Source: Candidatus Poribacteria bacterium (GTDB lineage: Bacteria > Poribacteria > WGA-4E > WGA-3G). From it: a DNA stretch of 41,151 bases. Within the stretch, counting starts at the first letter, position 1. Each line of letters begins with the position of its first letter. The DNA is taken from positions 1 through 41,151 of the forward strand of contig JAPPIG010000044.1 of assembly GCA_028820635.1 (NCBI GenBank). Direction: 5' to 3'. Shown piece by piece: positions 17,367 to 26,113 of this stretch. The notes under the pieces are model-generated. The model saw only the letters and a program-made list of their open reading frames with translations. It had not been told where the DNA came from and did no database searches. Position numbers and translations under genes: made by a program.

Positions 17367-17388
17367 TTTGGATTAGTAGAGGTATCTT

Positions 17389-18198
17389 ATGTCTGATACG
17401 CTGTATTGGTCGGAGCAGGATGTCAGTCCAGAACAAATTCAGGAATGGGTAGAAACTTTCCACCGTGACGGTTGCTTATTCCTTCAAGACGTGTTGACCC
17501 CTGATCACTGTGCGGAACTTCGGCAGGATTTGGAGTGGGCACTCGAAAACGATCCGAACGGTTTGAACGGTGGAAGTCCGGCAGGGAACATGCACTTGAG
17601 CCATCGGATGTTTGAACACAGCAAGGCAAATCTCCGATTATTCGATCTTGAGCCTATTGTCTCCTTTGCTGAAGCACTTGTCGCGGCAAACTGTCATGTC
17701 ATACACAACAACTCGTTCCAAACCTTTCCAGGAGGCGGAATCACATCTTGGCACCAAGACGACGCCCCACACTATCTCGTCACGGAGGGCGAACCGCCAA
17801 AAAACGTAAAACTCCCTGTACTGCTTTTTACGGCTAACTACTACCTTACGGATGTCACTGAGATTGAACATGGCGGAACAGAAGTAGTTCCGGGGTCACA
17901 TCTTTTCGGGGCATCGCCTCCTAATCCGATAGAGGGTACGGAGTGGGAAGATAAGGTCCAATACAATCTCGGCAAAGCAGGAAGTGTCATTATGTTCAAC
18001 AATCAGGTATGGCATCGGGGTGGTCCAAATCAAACCGAACGTATCCGATATATCACGCAGGTGACCTACGCGCGCCGACTGGTAGGGCATAAATTCTATC
18101 CTTTTATGAATTATAATATGCCAGAATCGGTCTATCGGGACGCAAACCCGCGGCTACGGCGATTGTTAGGCTTTCTCAATCATGGTGCTTACGGTTAG
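17389..18198 (+). CDS. Phytanoyl-CoA dioxygenase (PhyH) family Fe(II)/2-oxoglutarate oxygenase
   Basis: A 269-residue cytoplasmic non-heme iron oxygenase. The iron-binding triad is His122 and Asp124 (SWHQDDAPH) and His209 (NQVWHRGG); Arg218 or Arg220 (TERIR) would bind the carboxylate of 2-oxoglutarate. GGTEVVPGSH is the usual loop before the second histidine. The start follows a moderate AGAGG site. A zinc dehydrogenase starts 30 bases after its stop, probably in the same transcript. The substrate of such proteins varies widely (fatty acyl chains, halogenated or secondary metabolites) and cannot be read from sequence. Confidence 0.87.
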   Translation: MSDTLYWSEQDVSPEQIQEWVETFHRDGCLFLQDVLTPDHCAELRQDLEWALENDPNGLNGGSPAGNMHLSHRMFEHSKANLRLFDLEPIVSFAEALVAANCHVIHNNSFQTFPGGGITSWHQDDAPHYLVTEGEPPKNVKLPVLLFTANYYLTDVTEIEHGGTEVVPGSHLFGASPPNPIEGTEWEDKVQYNLGKAGSVIMFNNQVWHRGGPNQTERIRYITQVTYARRLVGHKFYPFMNYNMPESVYRDANPRLRRLLGFLNHGAYG

Positions 18199-18228
18199 GG
18201 TTTTTATACATATTGGATTGGATGTAGC

Positions 18229-19272
18229 ATGAAAGCAGTTGCATTTTCAAAACAGGGCGAAGTTGACGTATTAGAGTATCAGGAAGTGGAACAACCTACC
18301 CTTGGACCTGATGAAATCCTCGTTAAAGTAAAAGCGTGTGCAGTCAACTATCTTGATATTCACGCACGGCGCGACCGCCCTGAGATAAAACAGAAATTAG
18401 AAGAAACAGGCACCCCTCACATTTTAGGTTCAGACATTGCAGGTGAAGTAGCTGAAATTTCTGGCGAACATCCCGACCTCGCTATCGGCAACCGCGTGCT
18501 TCTCGCTCCGTGTATTCCGTGCGGTGTGTGTAGTGATTGCATCAACGGTTATGAAAATCTGTGTGACACACAACAACTACTCGGATTCCAGACGGATGGC
18601 GGTTATGCCGAGTTCGTTAAAGCACCAGTCGAAAATGCGATTTGGATGACGAGTTCGACGCCTTTCGTTGAGACGGCAGCACTGCCGATTGCTTATCTCA
18701 CGGCATGGCATATGCTTGTCACGCGCGCCCAACTTCGCGCGGGTGAAGATGTCTTGATACTCGGTGCGGGGGGAAGTGTCGGCAGTGCGGGCTTACAAAT
18801 TGCCAAATTTGTCGGGGCACGCATCTTTGCTACTGCAAGCACTGACGAAAAATTAGCACGCGCACGAGAATTCGGTGCAGATGTTACCATAAACTACACT
18901 GATATTGATTTCTCAGAGGTGATACTTGAGGAGACAAACGGTCGTGGCGTTGATGTTGTCTTAGAACACGTGGGTGCTGCGACATGGGAACAGAGTATTA
19001 GCAGTCTCGCTAAAAACGGCAGGCTTGTTTCTTGCGGTGTAACAACGGGCAACATAGGGCAAATTAACATCCGCAAAATGTATCAAAAGCAACTCACCAT
19101 CATGGGTTCTGCGTTAGGTACAGCTAAAGAACTCAGAAAACTTGTCCGCCTTACAGAACTGGGACTGTTAATCCCTATCATTGATCGGACACTACCTTTA
19201 GAAAAAGCAGCTGAAGCACACCAACTACTGGAGTCGCGCAAAAACTTTGGAAAGGTTTGTTTACTTCCCTAA
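18229..19272 (+). CDS. Medium-chain (zinc-type) alcohol dehydrogenase/quinone oxidoreductase-like
   Basis: A 347-residue MDR-family NAD(P)H oxidoreductase. Residues 1-150 form the GroES-like catalytic domain and GAGGSVG at 181-187 is the Rossmann nucleotide loop. The structural zinc cysteines are all there with the classic spacing: Cys98, Cys101, Cys104 and Cys112. The usual catalytic zinc ligands are not: where Cys and His are expected the protein has NYLD (40-43) and LGSDIAG (67 onward), as in quinone oxidoreductases. So it may be a zinc-structured but zinc-independent reductase. The ribosome site is weak (GGATG). It ends eight bases from the stop of a convergent second PhyH gene. Confidence 0.82.
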   Translation: MKAVAFSKQGEVDVLEYQEVEQPTLGPDEILVKVKACAVNYLDIHARRDRPEIKQKLEETGTPHILGSDIAGEVAEISGEHPDLAIGNRVLLAPCIPCGVCSDCINGYENLCDTQQLLGFQTDGGYAEFVKAPVENAIWMTSSTPFVETAALPIAYLTAWHMLVTRAQLRAGEDVLILGAGGSVGSAGLQIAKFVGARIFATASTDEKLARAREFGADVTINYTDIDFSEVILEETNGRGVDVVLEHVGAATWEQSISSLAKNGRLVSCGVTTGNIGQINIRKMYQKQLTIMGSALGTAKELRKLVRLTELGLLIPIIDRTLPLEKAAEAHQLLESRKNFGKVCLLP

Positions 19273-19280
19273 AGTGCGGC

Positions 19281-20174
19281 TTAAGAACCGAGAGGTCCCT
19301 GCGAATACACAGCGTTTTCACCAAATTGCTCAATGAGCCATCCGCGTAACGGCACATCCTCATCAGTTGGCACATAACGACCATTGTTTCTCACAGCAGC
19401 ACCGAGCAATTGACGGCGAATCGGATCACACCGTTCATAGAGATGTTCAACCACCATATCGTCTTTCTGACGAATCCACCGATACCCATAGCCATAAAAC
19501 AAAGCTTTCCGGGTCATTTGTGAGGTGTTAGGACTACGTGAATGCCAAAGTCGTCTATCAAACAGAACAGCCGTTCCAGGTTCTACGCACACAGGCATCG
19601 CATCTTCAGGAATACCTGATGCTGTTTTTTCGCGTGGGTCACGACTGATTTCCGATTCAGGGAGTGGTACATCCGAGTAGTGGCTACCGGGACGAATGTA
19701 AAAATTACCACGGCCAGATTCGGAAACATCTGTAAGGAAAAACGCAACTTTCAAAGATAAGCGCGGGCGCGGATGTGTCTCCATCTCAATATTAACGCGA
19801 CCGCTGTCTTGATGCCATTCTAACCATCCCTCACCCTCTTGTGCGTCTGGCGGAGCAGGCGGTTTGACGTGCATGTGTGCATGGTAAAGATAGATATTCC
19901 ATCCCAAAATACCCCAAACTTTGGGTAACGTTGTCGGTAGGTCAACAAGTTCCAAGAAAGCATCATCTTCACCCAAGAAATTAGAGAACCCCCAGTGGTT
20001 ACCGGGTTTTGCTCTACCAGTAGAAAGCGCATCGCTATGAAGTTTATCAACAGCGTTTGTTAGGTGATCCACCATCCCTGATGATAATGCATTCGGCACG
20101 TAAAGGTATCCCTGTTCTTCAAAATGTTTTCGCTCTTCTTCTGACAATAAGTGAGAAAGACATACTCCGTTCAT
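19281..20174 (-). CDS. Second PhyH-family Fe(II)/2-oxoglutarate oxygenase
   Basis: A 297-residue oxygenase related in fold to the one at 17389 but with different loops. Iron ligands: His121 and Asp123 (EWHQDSGRV) and His211 (RLWHSRSP); Arg222 is the probable 2-oxoglutarate anchor. The segment FYIRPGSH precedes the second half of the site. GGAGTG lies before the ATG. It is transcribed toward the dehydrogenase, so the trio of two oxygenases and a dehydrogenase is clustered but not a single operon. Shared metabolism of one substrate class is a guess. Confidence 0.86.
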   Translation of the reverse strand: MNGVCLSHLLSEEERKHFEEQGYLYVPNALSSGMVDHLTNAVDKLHSDALSTGRAKPGNHWGFSNFLGEDDAFLELVDLPTTLPKVWGILGWNIYLYHAHMHVKPPAPPDAQEGEGWLEWHQDSGRVNIEMETHPRPRLSLKVAFFLTDVSESGRGNFYIRPGSHYSDVPLPESEISRDPREKTASGIPEDAMPVCVEPGTAVLFDRRLWHSRSPNTSQMTRKALFYGYGYRWIRQKDDMVVEHLYERCDPIRRQLLGAAVRNNGRYVPTDEDVPLRGWLIEQFGENAVYSQGPLGS

Positions 20175-20284
20175 AATTTACACTCCATAGATTCTATTAT
20201 CCGATAGATACATTTAGCATTGATTTGAACAACAGAATAACTAAGTCAAGCATTTTTGGGTAAGTCCTAATACCATTAAAAATT

Positions 20285-21133
20285 TCAATCAGATGGTGTT
20301 TCGTTTTGTTGGTTAGCCAGTTGAGTACGAAGTCGTTCTAACTCAGTTTCCAGTTCGCGTCTGCGTTCTGCCTCTTCTGCCACCATCGCTTCCGCTTTTC
20401 GTCTGCGTTCTGCTTCCTCTGCTGCCACTGCTTCGGCTTCCTCTCGGAGATGTTTTTCTTGCAACCGAAGGCACTCTTCTTCCATTGATGTCGTTATCGG
20501 GGTGCCGTCAGGTAGGTACGGACGCAAAAGCCTTACGTGCGTTGTGTGATTGTCCTCCCTCCGAAACCAGAGATTTAACGCTTCGCTGAACAAACCGTTT
20601 TCCGTATCCGGTACCATCTCAATGATGTCCCCCGATGGGCTCCGCTGCCACCCACGAAACTCTGCAGGCTTCTTCAGTTCCGGCTGATGTATAAAGTATT
20701 CTTGAACACCAATATCATTTAGATACAACGCCACTTTTTCATGCCGATCTTGATGCGCTGTTGAATCAGACAGAAATTCAAAAACGGCAATGGGTGCTGC
20801 CCCCTCTGCCCACGTATAAAAACTGCGGCGTAGCGGGTATTTATCAACACCGAACACGATGTAGATATCTGGAGCGACACATTTTGTGATGTCCCCTTCG
20901 CTATAGTAGACAAAACTGTCAACGGCGATGTGAACCAGCTCGTTGACTGCAAAGTATCGCTTGAGTTGGTCGGATAACGTAAAAATCTGTTCAGCGTGAA
21001 AATCGGTTTCAGCCATCGGTTCATCGTCCTCACACGGATAACCTTCAATATAAACGGTTAGTTTTCCGGTAGCTTTTGGAAAGACTGGCATATACTTTCT
21101 CTGTTTGATAGCAAAATCTTTTATGGTATCCAT
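20285..21133 (-). CDS. Uma2-family (DUF820) endonuclease-like protein with coiled-coil tail
   Basis: A 282-residue protein from the preferred start. Its first 190 residues match the Uma2 family, which has a PD-(D/E)XK nuclease fold: APDIYIVFGV, IAVFEFLSDSTAHQDRHEK and YLNDIGVQEYFIH carry the Asp, Glu and Lys positions expected for the site. The last 60 residues are a charged coiled coil with a doubled unit (AEEAERRRKAEA, then AEEAERRRELET). An upstream ATG would add 13 residues, but GGAGA lies five bases before the ATG at 21133, so that start is favoured. Uma2 proteins often occur in many copies per genome and their role is not established. Confidence 0.82.
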   Translation of the reverse strand: MDTIKDFAIKQRKYMPVFPKATGKLTVYIEGYPCEDDEPMAETDFHAEQIFTLSDQLKRYFAVNELVHIAVDSFVYYSEGDITKCVAPDIYIVFGVDKYPLRRSFYTWAEGAAPIAVFEFLSDSTAHQDRHEKVALYLNDIGVQEYFIHQPELKKPAEFRGWQRSPSGDIIEMVPDTENGLFSEALNLWFRREDNHTTHVRLLRPYLPDGTPITTSMEEECLRLQEKHLREEAEAVAAEEAERRRKAEAMVAEEAERRRELETELERLRTQLANQQNETPSD

Positions 21134-21318
21134 GATTTTCTCCATTGTGTATACGGTAATAAGTATCTTCAAAGTGTGAATGGATTTATCAGGAGGGTAT
21201 GTATGATGATGATTTGGAAAGATGTGGTTTAATTATGCACACTTATCAATTAAATTTTGTTTCTGGGAACTATAATTATCTATCGTTTTTCACAGAACGA
21301 TTCGGAGAGTAAATCTGC

Positions 21319-21732
21319 TCACGAAAGAAGCCTTACAAACCCAGCTTGCTCAAAATGACGATCAGTTGTTAGAGCGTCAGTCAAGCCACGATCTTCCATC
21401 ACAACAAAACTGGCACAGTCAACTAAACTCCATGTCTTATCCAATCGAGCTTCAAGTAATTTCCACGCTTGATCATCAAGTTTTTCGTCTATATGAACTA
21501 CTTCAATCCAAGTGGAGTCTCTAATTGCCCGGATATAAGTAAGTGCCTTTGAGCGCTGCACGCGGAACCGGGTAAATAAAACAACCAGCTCACTCAATAC
21601 ATAGTTTGTTGTGACGATTTGCAAATTTTGTTGTTGACACTGTGTCAACAATGAAGCAGCTTTCACATGATGCGGTTCAGAACTAATAAAAGAAGAAATC
21701 CATCCAGATGTATCTGCAAACACCTCACTCAT
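21319..21732 (-). CDS. PIN-domain ribonuclease toxin (VapC-like)
   Basis: A 137-residue PIN-domain protein, probable RNase toxin of a type II toxin-antitoxin pair. The four acidic site residues are visible, numbered from the chosen start: Asp7 (FADTSG), Glu48 (LSELV), Asp105 (LVDCASF) and Asp124 (TTDRHF). The frame extends upstream to 21771, but the ATG at 21732 (or 21738) begins just before the PIN fold and overlaps the antitoxin stop by eight bases, which suggests coupled translation. It is the downstream gene of the pair. Confidence 0.82.
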   Translation of the reverse strand: MSEVFADTSGWISSFISSEPHHVKAASLLTQCQQQNLQIVTTNYVLSELVVLFTRFRVQRSKALTYIRAIRDSTWIEVVHIDEKLDDQAWKLLEARLDKTWSLVDCASFVVMEDRGLTDALTTDRHFEQAGFVRLLS

Positions 21733-22051
21733 ACCCATTTCCACGTAATTCTGCAAGTAGGACATCCCCAATCAATTCATCGTGACGATCACTGATGTTC
21801 TCTTCATCAAGTTTCAGCGTTCCAAGTAAAGCAAGAAGCGGATCTTCACTATTTTTGCTTTTGTGTCCTTCAACTTTGGTCCCAGTACGTGAACTTTTGT
21901 GTCCCTCTAAATCTGTGTCTAACTCATGTGATGCATTTAAGATTTCTTTATTCTGCAGATAGGAAAGGTAGTCAATAACATCTCCAAGTTTTTCAGTAGG
22001 TAGTTGTTTAATTATTTTAATTGCTTGTTTTTTGAGTTTTATGTTATCCAT
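21725..22051 (-). CDS. Antitoxin partner of the PIN toxin
   Basis: A 108-residue acidic protein directly upstream of and overlapping the PIN toxin. The N terminus (KKQAIKIIKQLPTEKLGDVI, then DYLSYLQ) resembles DUF2281-type antitoxins; the C terminus (ISDRHDELIGDVLLAEL) is of the kind that wraps a PIN toxin. Residues about 43-68 hold a doubled EGHKS unit separated by SRTGTKV. The matching DNA shows three GGAC-type units, so a short repeat seems to have inserted in frame. Function is inferred mainly from position. Confidence 0.7.
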   Translation of the reverse strand: MDNIKLKKQAIKIIKQLPTEKLGDVIDYLSYLQNKEILNASHELDTDLEGHKSSRTGTKVEGHKSKNSEDPLLALLGTLKLDEENISDRHDELIGDVLLAELRGNGYE

Positions 22052-22075
22052 TTTCTAATCCAATCCTGTTGTAAA

Positions 22076-22906
22076 TTACCCATCCCCTTTCACAGAACGA
22101 TTTGGCTGGCTGAAACCGATACCACGTTTGGATGATTCTATAAACTGGAGTAGATATTCAACCTCTGGATCTGTTGGTAATTCCTCTTTTACTCTGCTGA
22201 CAGCGTGCCTCAATGGTATGCCAGAACGGAATAGGATGCGGAAAGCTTTCTTTAGAAACGCAAATGTTTCAGGGGACAATTTTGCTAATGGATTGATACG
22301 CGATGTTCGAATACCGATGCGATTTAGATCGCGAACACGGGCAGGTTGACCAGCCGAAAGTGCAAACGGGGGAACGTCTTGAACGATTTTTGAACAGCCA
22401 CCCGCCATCGCCATTTTGCCGACACGGACAAATTGATGAAGCGCAGCGTAAGCACCGAGGCGGACATCATCTTCGATTGTTACATGACCGGCAAGTGTGG
22501 CAAAATTCGCCATTATCGTTCTGCTGCCGATAATAGAATCATGCGCAATGTTCACCCAATTCATAAATAGGTTATCATCACCAATAACAGTTTCACCATC
22601 CTCAAAAGTTGATCGAGAGATAGAGACATACTCACGCAGCACATTTCGGTTGCCAATGCGAACATAACTCCGTTCGCCATTATATTTCAGATCCTTTGAG
22701 GGATTCCCAATAGTAGCACCGAAAAAGACTTGGCAATCTTCACCTATCGTCGTCCATTTTCCGATCTGAACATGCGGACCTATAACAGTGTTGGCACCAA
22801 TCTGAACATGGTCTTCAACAATAGTATAGGGATCAATGCGGACACCTTCTCCCAATTCGGACTTAGGTGAAATAATCGCTGTTGGATGGATGTTTGTCGC
22901 TGTCAC
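22076..22906 (-). CDS. lpxA: Acyl-ACP--UDP-N-acetylglucosamine O-acyltransferase
   Basis: A 276-residue enzyme for the first step of lipid A synthesis: it moves a 3-hydroxyacyl chain from acyl carrier protein to UDP-GlcNAc in the cytoplasm. It shows a left-handed beta-helix of imperfect hexapeptides (VQIGANTVIGPHVQIGKWTT) and the family's catalytic histidine, His122 in NIAHDSIIG. GNPSKDLKYNGE and LSAGQPARVRDLN are characteristic LpxA blocks. The start codon is GTG (22904-22906), with AGGA eight bases before it. It follows lpxC-fabZ by 66 bases; the toxin-antitoxin pair comes after it. Its length is close to the usual 260. Confidence 0.93.
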   Translation of the reverse strand: MTATNIHPTAIISPKSELGEGVRIDPYTIVEDHVQIGANTVIGPHVQIGKWTTIGEDCQVFFGATIGNPSKDLKYNGERSYVRIGNRNVLREYVSISRSTFEDGETVIGDDNLFMNWVNIAHDSIIGSRTIMANFATLAGHVTIEDDVRLGAYAALHQFVRVGKMAMAGGCSKIVQDVPPFALSAGQPARVRDLNRIGIRTSRINPLAKLSPETFAFLKKAFRILFRSGIPLRHAVSRVKEELPTDPEVEYLLQFIESSKRGIGFSQPNRSVKGDG

Positions 22907-22972
22907 AAGTTTGTCCTACTTTCTAATTGTTTTAGTGCTATCAAAAAATATGAGAATATCGTCATGTTAGGT

Positions 22973-24283
22973 CTACTCGTTTTCTGCAGCGGCAAGGGCA
23001 ATAGACAATTCAGCTTCTGTTGCAAGAGCATCATCTACATATGCTTTCCCTGCGATTCGTGCCAAGTTGCTGCGCCGCTGAACAATCTCAATTTCTAAAC
23101 GGAGTTGGTCCCCCGGTATGACTGTTTTCCGAAAAGTTGCTTTACTAATAGACCTAAAATAACCGAGTTGATCTTCCTTTCCGATTTCCTGAAGCAGCAA
23201 CCATGCACCGAGTTGTGCAAGTGCTTCCACTTGTAAAACGCCTGGCATCACTGGTTGTGCTGGAAAATGTCCCTCAAATATAGGTTCGTTGTATGTTAGA
23301 TTTTTAATGCCAACAGCACGTTTTCCGTTTTCAAATTCAATGACCCTATCAATCAAACACATAGGGTGCCGATGTGGCAGAATTCGGTAGATATCCTTCG
23401 CTTCAACGGGTTCATTTTTCTTATCGTCTTCAGCGTCTGCAAAATCAAGGATGCCTTTTTCTGCAAGTGCCTGTACAAATTGGGCGTGAAACGTATGTCC
23501 CGTGCGCATTGCTATGACTTGCGCTTTCGGCAGGTGTCCTGCAAGGTAGAGGTCACCGATAAGGTCAAGCGTTTTATGACGAACAAATTCATCTTTAAAC
23601 CTTAATTCAGAACTTGTCTGTCCATCCGCTTTGACAACCACAACATTCTCATAACTTGCCCCTTTTCCGATTCCGAGTGATTGTAGCGCCTCAATTTCTG
23701 CCTCAAAACAGAAACTGCGAGCAGGTGCAATTTCGCTAATATAATTATCCGCTGTCATGTCCCATGTAGCAAACTGTGGCTCAGTATTCGGGTGATCATA
23801 CGCGAACGTAACTTCAAAAGTATCGGATGGAAGAAAAATAAGCTGTTTGTTCCCATCACAGATAGCGAACGGTTCAGAAACCTCAATGAAACGGCGCGGT
23901 GCATCTAACTGCTTCAGTCCAACTTCTTGGATTTTAGTAACGTAAGGCAACGCACTGCCATCAAGACCGGGAGCTTCCTGTGCATTGAGTTCGACTTTCG
24001 CATTGTCAATTCTAAGCCCCGCAAGAGCAGACAAAAGATGTTCAATGCTACTAATTGTTGTTCCACCGTGCTGTAGACTTGTACAACGTGGTAATACTTC
24101 TGTCCAATTCTCCGGACAAACTTTCACCTCCGATGATCCTGACAAGTCAATCCGTTGAAAGACAATACCAGAATCTGTCGGAGCTGGCTTTATCTTTAAC
24201 TCAACTGGTTCTCCCAGCATCAACCCTTTTCCAGATATTGTAACTTCAGACTGAAGTGTTTGTTGCGATTCAACATTTCCCAT
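22973..24283 (-). CDS. lpxC/fabZ: Fused UDP-3-O-acyl-GlcNAc deacetylase / 3-hydroxyacyl-ACP dehydratase
   Basis: A 436-residue fusion. Residues 1-280 are LpxC, the committed zinc deacetylase of lipid A synthesis: His82 (IEHLLSALAGL), His236 and Asp240 (HKTLDLIGD) as zinc ligands, and His263 (TGHTFHAQ). After a short acidic linker (about 283-296), residues 297-436 are FabZ, which dehydrates 3-hydroxyacyl-ACP in fatty acid synthesis: His304 in LPHRHP, GHFPAQPVMPGV and Glu353 in QVEALAQ. The same fusion is known from Bacteroidetes and some other phyla. It balances lipid A and phospholipid precursors in one chain. No clear ribosome site precedes the ATG. lpxA follows 66 bases downstream. Confidence 0.93.
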   Translation of the reverse strand: MGNVESQQTLQSEVTISGKGLMLGEPVELKIKPAPTDSGIVFQRIDLSGSSEVKVCPENWTEVLPRCTSLQHGGTTISSIEHLLSALAGLRIDNAKVELNAQEAPGLDGSALPYVTKIQEVGLKQLDAPRRFIEVSEPFAICDGNKQLIFLPSDTFEVTFAYDHPNTEPQFATWDMTADNYISEIAPARSFCFEAEIEALQSLGIGKGASYENVVVVKADGQTSSELRFKDEFVRHKTLDLIGDLYLAGHLPKAQVIAMRTGHTFHAQFVQALAEKGILDFADAEDDKKNEPVEAKDIYRILPHRHPMCLIDRVIEFENGKRAVGIKNLTYNEPIFEGHFPAQPVMPGVLQVEALAQLGAWLLLQEIGKEDQLGYFRSISKATFRKTVIPGDQLRLEIEIVQRRSNLARIAGKAYVDDALATEAELSIALAAAENE

Positions 24284-24358
24284 ATATTATCTTATGACTC
24301 CGTTCACGCGTATATGTTTATTTTCTGTATTTATGTTATGTATCATATATTGATTAGA

Positions 24359-25408
24359 CTATCGGTTTGAGGCAGCTTTTTTGCGTTTAATTTCACGAAT
24401 CATTCGGTTATGTTCAGCAAGCGTTTTTGAGAAATGATGCTGTCTTTCACCGATAGCAACAAAATAATAAAAAGATGTCTCTTCAGGTCTCAGCGCTCCT
24501 AAAATAGAAGCCATTCCCGGATTTCCGATGGGACCGGGTGGCAAACCTTTATGCAAGTAAGTATTGTAAGGTGATACGACTTTTAGGTCAGCTCTTGTCA
24601 ATAGACGTTTCGGATCACCTAATGCGTAAAGCACCGTTGGGTCCGCTTGCAATCGCCAATTGTGTTTTAGCCGATTGTGAAAAACACTTGCAATCCTTGG
24701 TATTTCCGACTCGGATCCAGCCTCCCTTTGAATAATAGATGCCAATGTAACGACTTGATGACGTGTTAACCCTAATGCTTCTGCTTCTTTAGCTAATGTT
24801 TCATCCCATCTTTTATCAGCTTCCGCCAACATCATCTGGACAATTGTTTCTGCTGTGCTCCCTTTAGCGAATTTATAAGTATTTGGAAAAAGATAACCTT
24901 CCGCTGTCACCTCTTCTGGTACATATTTTTGGAGTAATTCAGTGGATTGCATTGCCTCTACAAAGGCTTCCGCAGTGCCAAACCCAGAAGATTCCCATAG
25001 TTCTGCAATTGCTTTTGCCGTAATGCCTTCTGGCACAGTAAAAGTCTGATATTCAATTTGCCCTTTCTTAAGTTCATCAAGAATCCGCGTGAGCGACATG
25101 TTACGACTAAGTTGATAAGTGCCAGCACGGAGTTGTGTGCCTATCCCACGATACCGAACCGCAATTTTGAAAACAAGAGGACTTCGAATCAAATTATTGG
25201 TTGCCAGATGTTTCGCAATTGTTGTTGTGCTGCTGCCAGATGCAATTGTAATGGTCACAATCTCCTCTGATGCAGCAATTGGTGATAAATAGTATCCGCC
25301 AACCAAAACTGCACTGAAGCAGATAATTCCAAGACAGCCAAGAGCGTATAACGCAAACCTCTGAACTCGTTTTGAAGCCAATACTGATCCTATATTGCGT
25401 AGGAACAT
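24359..25408 (-). CDS. mltG: Endolytic murein transglycosylase MltG (YceG-like)
   Basis: A 349-residue inner-membrane enzyme that cuts nascent peptidoglycan strands. One membrane helix lies at about 18-41 (RFALYALGCLGIICFSAVLV), a LysM-like part follows, and the YceG domain holds the catalytic glutamate Glu229 in LASIIQREAG, then PRIASVFHNRL and LQADPTVLYALG. The frame opens six codons earlier at a TTG, but GGAGG sits six bases before the ATG at 25408, so that start is chosen. It follows yqgF by 76 bases, a pairing common in bacteria. Confidence 0.92.
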   Translation of the reverse strand: MFLRNIGSVLASKRVQRFALYALGCLGIICFSAVLVGGYYLSPIAASEEIVTITIASGSSTTTIAKHLATNNLIRSPLVFKIAVRYRGIGTQLRAGTYQLSRNMSLTRILDELKKGQIEYQTFTVPEGITAKAIAELWESSGFGTAEAFVEAMQSTELLQKYVPEEVTAEGYLFPNTYKFAKGSTAETIVQMMLAEADKRWDETLAKEAEALGLTRHQVVTLASIIQREAGSESEIPRIASVFHNRLKHNWRLQADPTVLYALGDPKRLLTRADLKVVSPYNTYLHKGLPPGPIGNPGMASILGALRPEETSFYYFVAIGERQHHFSKTLAEHNRMIREIKRKKAASNR

Positions 25409-25484
25409 CAGATGCCTCCAAATCAACGCTGCCTAATAATATAATCTGCAACAGTAAGTTAACGAAAATACTGAAGACCCTGCC

Positions 25485-25907
25485 CTATTCTTCGTCTGTG
25501 TTGCCACGCAGATATTCATCTAAAATTATTACAGCAGAAACTTGGTCAATAACTTTTTTACGGTCTTTAGGATCCATGTTGACTCTATCCAAAATTTCTT
25601 CTGCTTCTGATGTAGTAAACCTCTCATCCCAGAACTCCACAGGAATTTCAAGTCCTTCGGACAACCGAGTCCCAAATTTTTGCACTTTCTCTGCTTGTGT
25701 GCCAAGGGTGCCGTCAAGTGAAATAGGCAATCCTATGATGATTCGTTCTACCTTGTGGATAGAGGCAAGATCACCTATCGCTGTTATATCACGCTGCCGA
25801 TTTGTCCGAGTCAAGGTACATAACGGATGTGCGCCACTACCGAGAGCATCACTAACGGCTACACCAATCCTTACGTCACCGACATCTAATCCAAGTAAAA
25901 CAGCCAT
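25485..25907 (-). CDS. yqgF: RuvX/YqgF, Holliday-junction resolvase-like, probable pre-16S rRNA nuclease
   Basis: A 140-residue RNase H-fold protein. GLDVGDVRIGVAVSD at the N terminus carries the catalytic Asp7, IIIGLPISLDG is the second strand pair, EFWDERFTTSEAE holds the second acidic site, and KVIDQVSAVIILDEYL provides the last acidic residue. In E. coli it matures the 5' end of 16S rRNA. AGGAGGAG precedes the ATG. It is first in an apparent run with mltG, lpxC-fabZ and lpxA, and has its own promoter at 25961-25989. Confidence 0.92.
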   Translation of the reverse strand: MAVLLGLDVGDVRIGVAVSDALGSGAHPLCTLTRTNRQRDITAIGDLASIHKVERIIIGLPISLDGTLGTQAEKVQKFGTRLSEGLEIPVEFWDERFTTSEAEEILDRVNMDPKDRKKVIDQVSAVIILDEYLRGNTDEE

Positions 25908-25960
25908 ATTAACTCCTCCTGCGGAAACCCACCCAATTTTCTAATTTGCAGACATTTACA

Positions 25961-25989
25961 ATTTTACACGAAAAAATGCATATCGTCAA
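25961..25989 (-). promoter_or_regulatory. Predicted promoter of yqgF-mltG
   Basis: On the minus strand TTGACG (25984-25989) and TAAAAT (25961-25966) lie 17 bases apart, about 54 bases before the yqgF start. Confidence 0.5.
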
Positions 25990-26020
25990 GACAAATATCT
26001 ATGGCTTTCAGACAACATAG

Positions 26021-26049
26021 TTGATAAATTATACATATTCTGATATAAT
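26021..26049 (+). promoter_or_regulatory. Predicted promoter of the DNA methyltransferase
   Basis: TTGATA at 26021-26026 and a perfect TATAAT at 26044-26049 with a 17-base spacer, 64 bases before the methyltransferase ATG. It diverges from the yqgF promoter. Confidence 0.55.
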
Positions 26050-26113
26050 TTTTCCACAAAAAAGTAATCTAACCCAATAGCGTGTTTAAAAGCACTACTA
26101 AGAAAAGCAACGC

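Noticed and set aside
17351..17380. Strong rho-independent terminator after the DUF350 gene
   Set aside because: The 10-bp stem is perfect but is followed by TTTGG only. It is kept as a possible terminator at reduced confidence.
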